DNA of 26,489 bases, taken from contig CALBSZ010000130.1 of NCBI GenBank assembly GCA_937967665.1, positions 1 to 26,489 on the forward strand, written 5' to 3'. A model generated the notes under the pieces. The model did not search any database. It was not told the origin of the DNA and saw nothing but the letters and a program-made list of their open reading frames with translations. This document shows positions 7,942 through 16,343 of the stretch, piece after piece; positions within the stretch are counted from its first letter, which is position 1, and every line of letters starts with the position of its first letter. The stretch is from an uncultured Planctomycetaceae bacterium. GTDB taxonomy: Bacteria; Planctomycetota; Planctomycetia; Pirellulales; Pirellulaceae. The position numbers and the translations under genes were made by a program.

Positions 7942-8448
7942 ACTTCGATCCTCACAGATGAAATAGCTACGCCAGCCTGGCGAGAGCTGCCTCCTACTAA
8001 TCTCCAATGAACCATAAATCAGCCCTGATGGGTACACGGATTCCTGAAACCTGCCAAAACGGGCTGTGGCGACTCTTAATATATGTCGCAACTCTTGGAA
8101 TATAAACAGGTTGCAGCTAGTATGTGGAGCCCGAATGAATTGCCTGGGCTGTTTTTCCTGAGAGCGGAAATTAGTCAGGTAACGGTTGTTGTTCCGGAGT
8201 AGCCAGCTAGCGCGAGCGACTTGGCCGACCATACTACGTAGTGCGACAGTGCCAAGTTTCGTCGTCATACAAGCTCGAAGCGCAAGCGAGTGGGTCACTT
8301 ACGTCCGGACACACTTGCTCGCGCTGCGTGCTTGTATTTTGGCGGATTGCCGCAAAGTTGGCGCGAAAGTACGACGTGCTCGCGACGAACGGAATGCTGT
8401 TGCCCGAATTAAAACCTGGATGGCCAGTTTTTGCTGCCAATGTGAGAT
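7942..8448. other. Divergent intergenic region between two cytochrome operons
   Basis: This 507-bp gap separates the starts of a minus-strand operon (7941) and a plus-strand operon (8449), so promoters for both should lie here. I could not pick a convincing -35/-10 pair. The only clear structure is a solo palindromic repeat at 8268-8336, of the same family as the RAYT-flanking repeats. Open frames through the gap are carried by that repeat and are not credible genes. Confidence 0.6.
8268..8336. repeat. Solo copy of the RAYT-linked palindromic repeat
   Basis: This 69-bp unit begins TACAAGCTCG and ends GCGTGCTTGTA. Its two 24-base arms pair at about 20 of 24 positions. The outer sequence CAAGC...GCTTG and the inner GCGAGTG/CACTTGC match the units at 319-479 and 979-1139, while the centre is shorter and different. 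It is a diverged single copy away from any transposase gene, as expected of a REP-type element moved in trans. Confidence 0.85.
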
Positions 8449-11019
8449 ATGAAACCTGGGACGTTACTTCTAACATCTGTCGTTAGCAACTTACCCAAGC
8501 CGTTTTTGCGAGTCGTGACAGCGTGCCTGCTGATTGTGGCGGGCGCGTCGAGCCCGCTGTGGGCGGACTACCAGGAGACCGTGCAGCCGCTACTGGCCAA
8601 GTACTGCATGGGGTGTCACGGGGCGGACGAGCAGAGCGCACAGATTCGCTTCGATCGAATCGAGGGATTCGCCGATTCCGACCAGCAGTTGTGGACGATG
8701 GTTCATGAAGCGATCGCTGGCAGCGAGATGCCTCCCCAGGATGAATCGCAGCCAAGTGCCGCCGAGAAACAGCAGATCCTGACGTGGATTATTGATCGCT
8801 TTATGCAGCAGGCGACGTCCACGGCGGGTTCGCAGCGACGACTCAATCGGCGCGAGTTTTCGGCCGCGTTACAGGACCTGACCGACTTGCCGATCGACTT
8901 CGGCGCCGGTCTTCCCGAAGACGCCAAGGTGGATGGTTTCGATACGGGCGCGGTCGCGCTGCAGGACGCAGCGGACTCGGTAGCGCAATGGCTGGAAGTC
9001 ACACAGCGGGCGGTGGAGAGCATTCGGTTTATCGAGCCTGATCGGGACCGCAAGGTCAGTATCGATTTCCGTGAGCACGAGTTCAAGGACTACTACAAGT
9101 TCCTTGAAGCCAACTGGAAGGACGCGGGAATCTTCACGCGATCCAAGAACCTTCCCTGCAAGAAGGGAATTGGACTCTACCTGCCGACCAAGTGGACTGG
9201 GGACCGCGGCAATTCGTTCATCGCCGTGCCCGCGCCCGCGGACAAGCGCGCGGCTTTAAAAATGACCTTGCGTGTCGTCGCGCAACGCCCTCTGCCGGGA
9301 TTGCCACTACCGATGTTGTGGGTCAAGGTGGGCGGCAATTACATCGATTACCGGCCGATCGGGGAGCAGGCGCAGACACTGACTTACGCCGTGCGGATGG
9401 AAGACTGTTTAATCGAAGGCGATGTCATCAAGATCATGCTGCAATCGTTTGTCGAAGTGCCGTATGCCGTGGACGGTTTCGAAAACGACGATCGCAGCAA
9501 GCCGGAGGACAACATTCCCGGCGGGATCGGCGTCTACCGACCGGCTTTTGACCGCAAGGTGCTGCGGTCGCCCGAACAGCAACCGGTGCCGCTGATTGTC
9601 GTCGAGTCGATCGAGGTCGACTACGACCATCGTGCCGCCTGGCCGCCAGCCGAGTGGTCGACGGAACTTGAGGGGCTCCGGGACAACGACGCGACCGCTC
9701 GCCGTCTGCTTGGACTGTGGATCGAGCGTGCCTGGCGTCGCCCGGTGGCAGCGGAGGAACAGGAGAAATTCTTGTCGCTGTATCGGCAGCTGCGCGGTGA
9801 ATCGTTTTCGTTCGACGATGCCTTGCGTTCCGCGTTCCAAGCGGTGCTCATGGGCGGACCTTTCCGCTACCTGGCTTCCCCTGCCGATGCTGATCCGGTC
9901 GTGGCCCAGCATGCCATCGCTTCACGATTGAGTTTCATGCTGATCGGCGCGCCCCCTGACAACGAACTTCGTGCGTTGGCAGCCGCTGAAAAATTGCGTG
10001 ATCCAAAAGTGCTTGACACCCAGGTCGACCGGCTGCTTGCTGATCCGCGCCGCGACGCCTTTTTTCGCCCGTTCGTGATGCAGTGGCTGAACATGGACCA
10101 GCCGATCACGCTGACCATGTCCCACTTCAAGAAGCAGGATTTCCGCTTCGGCCGGCATCTCAAGGAGTCGATGAAGGAGGAAACGATCCAGTACGTCTCG
10201 CGACTGTTCACCGATAATCGGCCGGCGCGCGAGTTGATCCGCAGCGACTGGACGATGATGAACGATATCCTGGCCATCCATTATGGATATGCGAACCTGG
10301 AAGGCGGCGAACTGCGACGGGTCGCACTGAAGCCGGGCCAGGAAGATCCTCGCGGCGGCGGCGTGCTCGGCCACGCGGGCATCCAGTCGATGTTGTGCTG
10401 GATGGGCGATAACTGGGTAATCTATCGCGGTTCCTGGACGCTCAACCACATCCTGGATGATCCCCCGCCGCCACCGCCGCTGGAAGTGCCGGAACTGCTG
10501 CCGTTCGACAGGGCCAACCGGGGAAAGAGCTTTCGCGAGCTGCTCGTCCAGCATCAGCAGGACAGCAAGTGTTCGGTCTGTCACACGAAGATGGACCCGC
10601 TGGGTTTCGCATTCCAGAATTTTGACTTGAGCGGCCGTTGGCGGGATGTCGAACACGAACGATACCACCGAGCCGAACTGGATGGCAAAATCGAATGGCG
10701 CGGCGAAGGCAAGACGCGGCCCGTCGACGCCGCGGGAAGACTGCCGCGTGGGGAAGAGTTTGTCAGTTTTGACGAGTGCAAGGAATTGCTCGTCCAGCAC
10801 TATCTCGACGACATCGTGCGCGGTTTACTGAAGAAAATCACCCTTTACGGAACCGGTCAGCCTGCCGACGTGCTCGATTTGGCGACGATTCGGGGTATCA
10901 TGAAAGAGCAATCCGAACGAGAATACGCTATGGGCGATTTGTTGAAGGCTTTGGTTCGCTCTCGCGTGTTCTTGGAATCAGATACGAGAGTCCAATTTCA
11001 ATCCAACCTCATACGGTAA
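8449..11019 (+). CDS. DUF1592-type planctomycete cytochrome (DUF1587/1595/1592/1588/1585)
   Basis: This 856-residue protein has a membrane-export segment (about residues 19-40, ending SSPLWA), then a PSCyt1-like heme site CMGCH at 53-57. DUF1587 follows at about 128-190 (RRLNRREFSAALQDL), a DUF1595-like segment at about 420-475 (ERAWRRPV), DUF1592 from about 490 (SRLSFMLIGAPPDNEL), DUF1588 at about 640-735 (GVLGHAGIQSML, then a second heme motif CSVCHTKMDPLGFAF), and DUF1585 to the end. The order is typical. It begins at ATG 8449 after a weak GTGAG site and is followed 14 bp later by a DUF1552 gene. These proteins are presumed exported heme proteins; the reaction is unknown. Confidence 0.9.
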   Translation: MKPGTLLLTSVVSNLPKPFLRVVTACLLIVAGASSPLWADYQETVQPLLAKYCMGCHGADEQSAQIRFDRIEGFADSDQQLWTMVHEAIAGSEMPPQDESQPSAAEKQQILTWIIDRFMQQATSTAGSQRRLNRREFSAALQDLTDLPIDFGAGLPEDAKVDGFDTGAVALQDAADSVAQWLEVTQRAVESIRFIEPDRDRKVSIDFREHEFKDYYKFLEANWKDAGIFTRSKNLPCKKGIGLYLPTKWTGDRGNSFIAVPAPADKRAALKMTLRVVAQRPLPGLPLPMLWVKVGGNYIDYRPIGEQAQTLTYAVRMEDCLIEGDVIKIMLQSFVEVPYAVDGFENDDRSKPEDNIPGGIGVYRPAFDRKVLRSPEQQPVPLIVVESIEVDYDHRAAWPPAEWSTELEGLRDNDATARRLLGLWIERAWRRPVAAEEQEKFLSLYRQLRGESFSFDDALRSAFQAVLMGGPFRYLASPADADPVVAQHAIASRLSFMLIGAPPDNELRALAAAEKLRDPKVLDTQVDRLLADPRRDAFFRPFVMQWLNMDQPITLTMSHFKKQDFRFGRHLKESMKEETIQYVSRLFTDNRPARELIRSDWTMMNDILAIHYGYANLEGGELRRVALKPGQEDPRGGGVLGHAGIQSMLCWMGDNWVIYRGSWTLNHILDDPPPPPPLEVPELLPFDRANRGKSFRELLVQHQQDSKCSVCHTKMDPLGFAFQNFDLSGRWRDVEHERYHRAELDGKIEWRGEGKTRPVDAAGRLPRGEEFVSFDECKELLVQHYLDDIVRGLLKKITLYGTGQPADVLDLATIRGIMKEQSEREYAMGDLLKALVRSRVFLESDTRVQFQSNLIR

Positions 11020-11033
11020 ACAGGTGACAAACC

Positions 11034-12368
11034 ATGAATTCAAAAGCCCATTCGATCACTCGCCGTACGGTCCTGCACGGTCTGGGTGCGTCCATTGCAC
11101 TGCCCTGGCTGGAGATCATGTCCGGCAAGACGCTGGCCGCCGCGCAAGGCCAGCGTGATCCGAGTCGCGTCGCCTGTTTTTACATTCCCGGCTGTATCAA
11201 CCATTACAACTGGTTTCCCGAAGATACCGGCTTTGATTACACGATCTCGCCGTCGCATCAACCGCTGGCCCATCACCGCGACCGGTTCAGTGTGCTCACC
11301 AGCCTGTCGCATGTTGAGGGCCGGATCAGTGGTCACCCGCACCCCTACAACTTTTTGACCGGGCATAACATCAATATTACTCCCGGTGTCTTGACGAATA
11401 CCGTGTCGATGGATCAGGTGGCAGCGAAGTACATCGGCCCGACATACCTGCCGTCGCTGGCGCTTTCCTGGACATCGGGAGTCGGCGGCGCGACGCTGTC
11501 GCGTAACGCGCTGGGCGTGGATATCCCTGCCACCAGCGACTACCGCTACGTGTTCGAGAACCTTTTTCCGCCGGCCGATCCCTCGCATCTCAAGCAGGCC
11601 AAAGCCCGCATTGCCCTGAACCGCAGCATTCTGGACACGGCCGTCAGCGACGTGAAGGACCTGCAACGCCAGCTTGGCCACGTTGACCAGCAGCGGATGG
11701 AGCAGTACTTGACTTCAATCCGCGAAGTGGAAAAGCGACTTGACGACCGCGACAGCATTCTCAAGAAGGGACGGCCGAAGTTCGACGAAGCGAGTGTGCG
11801 GACGGAGCCCAAGAGAAAGTCGAGCATGCAGGAACATATCGAATTGATGATGGACTTGATCGCGCTCGCTTTCCAAACGGATATGACGCGCGTGGTCACG
11901 CAGAGTTTGGGTGGCGAAGCCGGACCGAGTTACGACGAGTATAAGGATTGGGCCAAGCAGACCGGCGCGCCGACTCGCGGCGTGCACGACTATCACCATA
12001 AAGGTTCCGGTAACTGCGGCGTGGACAACCCCGATACCATGCTGATCGGACTCCGCGACCGAATGTACTGCGCCTGCCTGGCGCGGCTGATGGACAAGCT
12101 GGCGTCGATCGAAGCCAGCGAAGGAACATTGCTTGACCACACCGTGTTGCTGCTGGGTGGTTCCCAGATCAGCAGCCACTCCGGCAGTAGCTTCCCGTTG
12201 CTGTTGGCCGGCGGCAATAAGCTCGGCTTCCGCCACGGCCAGCATTTGAAATGGCACGGCAGCGAGCGGTCGGCCTCGAACCTGTACTTGAGGATCCTGC
12301 AACAGCTGCGCTGTCCGGTGGCCTCGTTCAAGGAAAGCAAGGGGCCAATCACCGAGTTGCTGGTCTGA
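11034..12368 (+). CDS. DUF1552 family exported protein
   Basis: This 444-residue protein starts with a Tat-like signal (ITRRTVLHGLGASIALPWLE) and carries the usual DUF1552 landmarks: RVACFYIPGCIN near residue 45, GHPHPYNFLTGHNI near 100, a coiled central part (YLTSIREVEKRL), MMDLIALAFQTDMTRVVT, and LLLAGGNKLGFRHGQHLKW near the C-terminus. The start has AGGTGA a few bases upstream. It lies 14 bp after the DUF1592-type gene and 14 bp before the WD40 gene, so the three are one operon. It is the intact comparison for the broken copy at 1172-1696. The function of the family is unknown. Confidence 0.93.
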   Translation: MNSKAHSITRRTVLHGLGASIALPWLEIMSGKTLAAAQGQRDPSRVACFYIPGCINHYNWFPEDTGFDYTISPSHQPLAHHRDRFSVLTSLSHVEGRISGHPHPYNFLTGHNINITPGVLTNTVSMDQVAAKYIGPTYLPSLALSWTSGVGGATLSRNALGVDIPATSDYRYVFENLFPPADPSHLKQAKARIALNRSILDTAVSDVKDLQRQLGHVDQQRMEQYLTSIREVEKRLDDRDSILKKGRPKFDEASVRTEPKRKSSMQEHIELMMDLIALAFQTDMTRVVTQSLGGEAGPSYDEYKDWAKQTGAPTRGVHDYHHKGSGNCGVDNPDTMLIGLRDRMYCACLARLMDKLASIEASEGTLLDHTVLLLGGSQISSHSGSSFPLLLAGGNKLGFRHGQHLKWHGSERSASNLYLRILQQLRCPVASFKESKGPITELLV

Positions 12369-12382
12369 CGAGTAGTATCGCG

Positions 12383-13339
12383 ATGGTTCGACGAATGTTC
12401 CTGCTCACTGTCGTCCTGTCCTGCGCGGCTGCGCGAGCAGAGGAGGCGGCCGATCAGATCCGCCCGCTGCATACGCTCCGTGGCCACCAGCGGTGGGTGC
12501 AGTCGCTGGCCATCAGCACCGACAGCCAGTGGCTGGTGTCAGGCGGCGACGACCAGACGCTCCGCTTGTGGAATCTCAAAACCGGCGGCAAGTCCCTCAC
12601 GCTGCGTCGCTACGACGGTGCCGTGACCGCGGTCGCCTTCCATCCCGATGGTAAGCGGATCGCCGTCGGAACCTACGATGGCGAACTGCAGGTCTGCGAG
12701 GCGGCGAGCGGCAAGTTGCTCCACGATTTTCGGGGGCATGAGGAAGCGGTCACCGTCGTCCGCTTCGATCCCACCGGCAAGTACCTGGCATCCGGCAGCG
12801 CCGACGACACACTGGTGATCTGGGACGCGCGCGATGGCACGGAACTACTCACTTTCCAGCAAGGGAACGAATACGACGTGACGACGGCCGCTTTCAGCCC
12901 CGACGGCAAGCGGATCCTGACCGGCGACGGAGAAAACGAGCTGAAGATCTGGGATACCGATAATGGTGATGAAGTCCGGACACTCCGCGGCCACAGCGAA
13001 ACCGTGACGTCGGCTGCGTACAGTCCATCGGGAAAGCAAATTGTGTCCGCCAGTTGGGACGACACGCTGCGACTGTGGGATGCCGATACAGGCGACGATT
13101 TGAAAACACTCCGCGGACACACTGCCGACATCACATCGGTCTTGTTCACACGCGACGGTTCCCAGATCGTGTCGTGCGGAGAAGACAGGACGCTGCGCAT
13201 CTGGGACGCGGGCACCGGCAAGTTGTCAAGGACGATCCCTGCGCACCCCCAAGCCGTGCTCTGCCTGGCCGTCAGTCCCGACGGGCGCCTGCTCGTGTCC
13301 GGCAGCAAAGAAGAAATCCGCGTCTGGCCGCTGAAGTGA
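12383..13339 (+). CDS. Secreted seven-bladed WD40 repeat protein
   Basis: This 318-residue protein has a short signal peptide (MFLLTVVLSCAAARA) followed by seven WD40 repeats, which fill the remaining sequence and are enough for one closed propeller. The blades show the usual GH...SGS.D.TLRLWD pattern, for example LRGHQRWVQSLAIS at the first and AHPQAVLCLAVSPDG at the last; blade four has lost the GH pair (QQGNEYDV). No enzymatic domain is attached. The ATG at 12383 is preferred since the signal peptide starts there and the frame further upstream overlaps the DUF1552 gene. As third gene of a cytochrome/DUF1552 operon it is probably an exported binding scaffold for those proteins, which is inference. 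Confidence 0.88.
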   Translation: MVRRMFLLTVVLSCAAARAEEAADQIRPLHTLRGHQRWVQSLAISTDSQWLVSGGDDQTLRLWNLKTGGKSLTLRRYDGAVTAVAFHPDGKRIAVGTYDGELQVCEAASGKLLHDFRGHEEAVTVVRFDPTGKYLASGSADDTLVIWDARDGTELLTFQQGNEYDVTTAAFSPDGKRILTGDGENELKIWDTDNGDEVRTLRGHSETVTSAAYSPSGKQIVSASWDDTLRLWDADTGDDLKTLRGHTADITSVLFTRDGSQIVSCGEDRTLRIWDAGTGKLSRTIPAHPQAVLCLAVSPDGRLLVSGSKEEIRVWPLK

Positions 13340-13465
13340 TCCCCCACACCAATTCTTCTCCGCGATCTCCGCGCCTCTGCCTGATCCCCAATCCGCCAGC
13401 TCGGATGATTCATGGTTGTAGGCTGGCGGTTCTTCGCTCACGGCTTCAAGCCGGAATTGGCTGAC

Positions 13466-13672
13466 ATGCCCAGCGAACTTGCCTATTACGATATTGATAC
13501 CGCAGCGGGCGAGCCGCCAAAGTTGACCAAACACACGATCGACATGCGCAGCGGCGTGGGAGCTCAATTCCTGACAGTTGATTACAACGGAGACGATCTG
13601 ATCGATGTGGTTGTTTCTAATCGCAAAGGAGTATTTCTCTTCGAGCAACTGCCGAGGCGACGAGGAGAGTAA
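13466..13672 (+). pseudogene. FG-GAP/VCBS-type protein, C-terminal remnant
   Basis: The 68 residues from 13466 read like the end of a secreted FG-GAP repeat protein: KLTKHTIDMRSGVG, then FLTVDYNGDDLIDVVVSN and GVFLFEQ. Such proteins are normally several hundred residues long and have a signal peptide, which is missing here. The frame is open back to 13412, but that upstream part shows no family features and no ribosome site. The stop is 4 bp before the start of the next remnant, so both probably belonged to one operon. Confidence 0.6.
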
Positions 13673-13676
13673 ACCC

Positions 13677-14629
13677 ATGAGAGCTTGCCGTGCTGAGCAT
13701 TCGTTTTCTGTTTCTTTCCGTCCCCATTGGGTGTTGAGCCTTGTCTGCCATTTGGTGATCGCGGACGGGGCGACCGGCTGGGCCTGATGCCGTCGATGAT
13801 CGATCATAGCCACGGCTCGACGGGCATTTGCGGTCCGGCCTATTACGCGGACGACCATTTCCCGCATGACTACCGGGATCAGATTTACTTGTGCAATCCC
13901 GTGACGGGGCGGGTGCATCGTGATCGTTTGGACGTACGCGGCTCGACTCTGCAACTCGACCCGCAACCAGATTTTCTGACCTGCCACGCCCCCTTGTTCC
14001 GCCCGGTTGATTTGAAAGTCGGTCCGGATGGCGCTCTTTACGTGGCCGATTTCTATAATTGCATCATCGGCCATTGCGAAGTGAGCCTCACGCATCCGCG
14101 GCGCGATCGCCGGCGCGGCCGCATTTGGCGCATCGTTTATCGCGGCGAGGACCGCTCAGGCGACTCGCCTTTGCCGCCGGGCGACCTGACGCGTGCATCG
14201 CTTGAGGATCTGTTGAAACATCTTGGGGACTCGAGTCTGGTAGTTCGCACACTGGCAGCGCATGAGGTTGTCGACTGCTTTGGCGGGGAGGCCGTCGACG
14301 CGACGCGCGGACTGTTCACAGACGAACGTTCGCCGGAGCAACGCGTGCACGGCTTGTGGATTCTGCAACGGCTCGATGCGCTGACCGACGAACAAATTCA
14401 GAAGCTGGCAGCCGACGATTCACGGCTGGTACTCCGTGAAGATGCTGGCCACGTAACGATGGCCGATCAAGAGGGCCGCGAGTTGCGTGTGCCCCAATCT
14501 CAGATTGAAGAACGCAACCAGTCGTTATTGTCGGCCATGCCTGGCAACTTCGGCAGCACGATGAAAGAGAACGACTTCTACGACCTGATGACCTACTTGC
14601 TCGCGTTAGCTCAGCAGCCTGCTGAGTGA
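13677..14629 (+). pseudogene. PVC-type heme-binding protein, internally deleted and frameshifted
   Basis: A good ribosome site (GAGGAG) precedes ATG 13677, which opens a signal-peptide-like segment (VLSLVCHLVIADGATGWA) ending at TGA 13785-13787. In the next frame a sequence typical of the propeller part of PVC-type heme-binding proteins continues: MIDHSHGSTGICG, LKVGPDGALYVADFYN, RGRIWRIVYRG, then HEAT-like helices (SLEDLLKHLGDSSLVVRTLA). At about residue 250 it jumps to the usual extreme C-terminus (QIEERNQSLLSAMPGNFG, DLMTYLLALAQ). The N-terminal half of the propeller, most HEAT repeats and the CxxCH heme site are missing; such proteins usually exceed 900 residues. It cannot bind heme in the normal way. 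Confidence 0.75.
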
Positions 14630-14639
14630 TGTCACTCAG
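14622..14639. terminator. Short hairpin at a convergent gene end (possible terminator)
   Basis: CTGAGTG and CACTCAG form a perfect 7-bp stem around ATGT, overlapping the TGA stop at 14627-14629. It lies between the plus-strand remnant ending at 14629 and the minus-strand gene ending at 14758. No T-run follows on either strand, so a terminator role is only suggested by position. Confidence 0.25.
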
Positions 14640-14757
14640 ATAGAACTCATGATCCTCGAAAGATTAACACTCATGACAATTGTCTTGCGTGTGTCTTGGC
14701 GAGAGAAAATGACTTCCTGGTGGGAACGGCGAGTATCGCGCCGTGCGTGCGAAGGAG

Positions 14758-16311
14758 CTATTTCTTCGGCGCTCGGATGTCGTAAGCAAACAACTGATCT
14801 CGGACGCGAAGCAACAGCTTGCCATCCGCGACAACCGGTGCGCTGTAGCGGCCGTGGGCGATGGCGATCAACGGTTGGTCGGCGGGCCGCTCATCAGGTT
14901 CCGGAATTTGAAACGATCCGCGGACTTGCATGCTTGGGGTTGGTTCAATCAGCCAAACTTCGTCGCAGATGTCGCTCCAGGCGCCGTAAATCCGGCCGTC
15001 GGCTACGGCCATCATCAAGCCCGAAAAACCAATGCGGGGAAAGCCGTACCGGACGCCGAGAACTTTTCCGGTCTTCAAGTCCTGACATACAAGGCCTGTT
15101 CGCTCTCGTCCGCCGGCTTCGCGATCGTAGAAATGAAAGGTTCGTTTCTTCCGCTCGTCGTGTCGGCGGTCCGGCGGCGGTGGCTGTTTTTGATCGGGCC
15201 AGTCGCGGAGCGGCTTGCCGTTGACGAGTAGATCCGGGTTGGCGTCGAAATCTTCCCAAGTTACGTCACCTGTGCCAACCAGCATTCCATCAATGCAAAC
15301 GATGCTTTCCTGGAAGGGATGAATTGCGGGATTGTTCCAGACTTTCTTCAGTGACGTGCCGTCGGCGGCCAGGTCGAATGTGGTCCAGACGACAGGGCCG
15401 TAGCCTGTCGCGCAGAATAATCGGCCGTCAACGTACACGGGAATGTTGCACAAGGCATTACCGAGGTCGTAGTTCTAACCCGGACCAGGAATCTGCTGTT
15501 CCCGATAGACCGTTCCATCGGCGGCGTCGATGCCCAGCACGGGCCAGGCAGTTTGAGCAATTACAAGCTTTGTCGAACCGCGGCGCACAAAGATCGGCGA
15601 TGACCAGCCTCGATTGACGGCTTCGCGCTGCCCTTTGCATTGCCACAGCTTCTTACCGCTGTTCTGGTCCAGCGCGATCACCGGCCCTTCGGGATGCCCG
15701 GTAACCACGAACACCTTTCCGTCCGCCACAATCGGCGAACCGTGCCAACTGCCGTAGTGCGTGCGATCTTTCCAAGTCTTGTCGCCATCGACCAGTTTCA
15801 TAACTTCCGCCGACCAAAGTGGTTTCCCGTCTTCGGCGTCGTGGCAGTGCACGCGCCCTTTCAATTGGATGTAGATCTTTCCCGAATCGACCATTGGCGT
15901 CGGCGTTACTGTGTTGGCTCCGGCGATTTCGGTTCGCCAGCTTTGCTCACCGTCCGACAACCGCCATGCATGCAAATACGCTCTACGCTCGATGCTCCCC
16001 GCCGTGTAGATAACGCCATCGACCACCGCCAGCGTGCCCGCCGCATCCCCCAATCTGTCTTGCTTCCAAACAAGCGGCGGCCCGCCGTCCGGCCAGTTCT
16101 GCAGCAAGCCAACTTCTTCGCTCGACGTTGCATCGCGCAGCAACCCACCACGAAATCCCGGCCATTGGGCATTCGTCGTTGAAACGGGCCACGCGACGGA
16201 CAAGCACAAGAACAGAAGAACTATCCGGTAGCCGGATTCGCGCGAATTCGGATTCCCTGACCACAGAAGTCTCGCGATTTCTGATACAGAATTCCTTATT
16301 GGACTCGGCAT
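14758..16311 (-). pseudogene. PQQ-like beta-propeller protein, interrupted by one in-frame TAG
   Basis: The frame encodes a signal peptide (IVLLFLCLSVAWPVSTTNA) and then a PQQ-like/BamB-type propeller with typical blades (AVVDGVIYTAG, DAEDGKPLWSAEV, SPIVADGKVFVVTGHPEG, ALDQNSGKKLWQ). Codon 279 is TAG (15477-15475), after which the same frame continues without any shift: NYDLGNALCNIPVYVDGRL through to LLRVRDQLFAYDIRAPKK. Read through the stop, the protein is about 517 residues, a normal length. ATG 16311 is chosen because AGGAGA lies nine bases upstream. It is the last gene of the minus-strand chain, 32 bp after the FAD oxidoreductase. The stop may be a recent C-to-T change in CAG or a sequencing error. 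Confidence 0.82.
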
Positions 16312-16343
16312 ACCCGCAAGTCTCCTGCGCATTCTCGTGATAA

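Noticed and set aside
13390..13430. CCGCCAGC/GCTGGCGG inverted repeat before the FG-GAP remnant
   Set aside because: Arms of only 8 bases with an imperfect extension; too weak in GC-rich DNA to call a repeat element.
14649..15231. Plus-strand open frames over 14649-15231
   Set aside because: They are antisense to the second half of the PQQ-like gene and have no protein family features.
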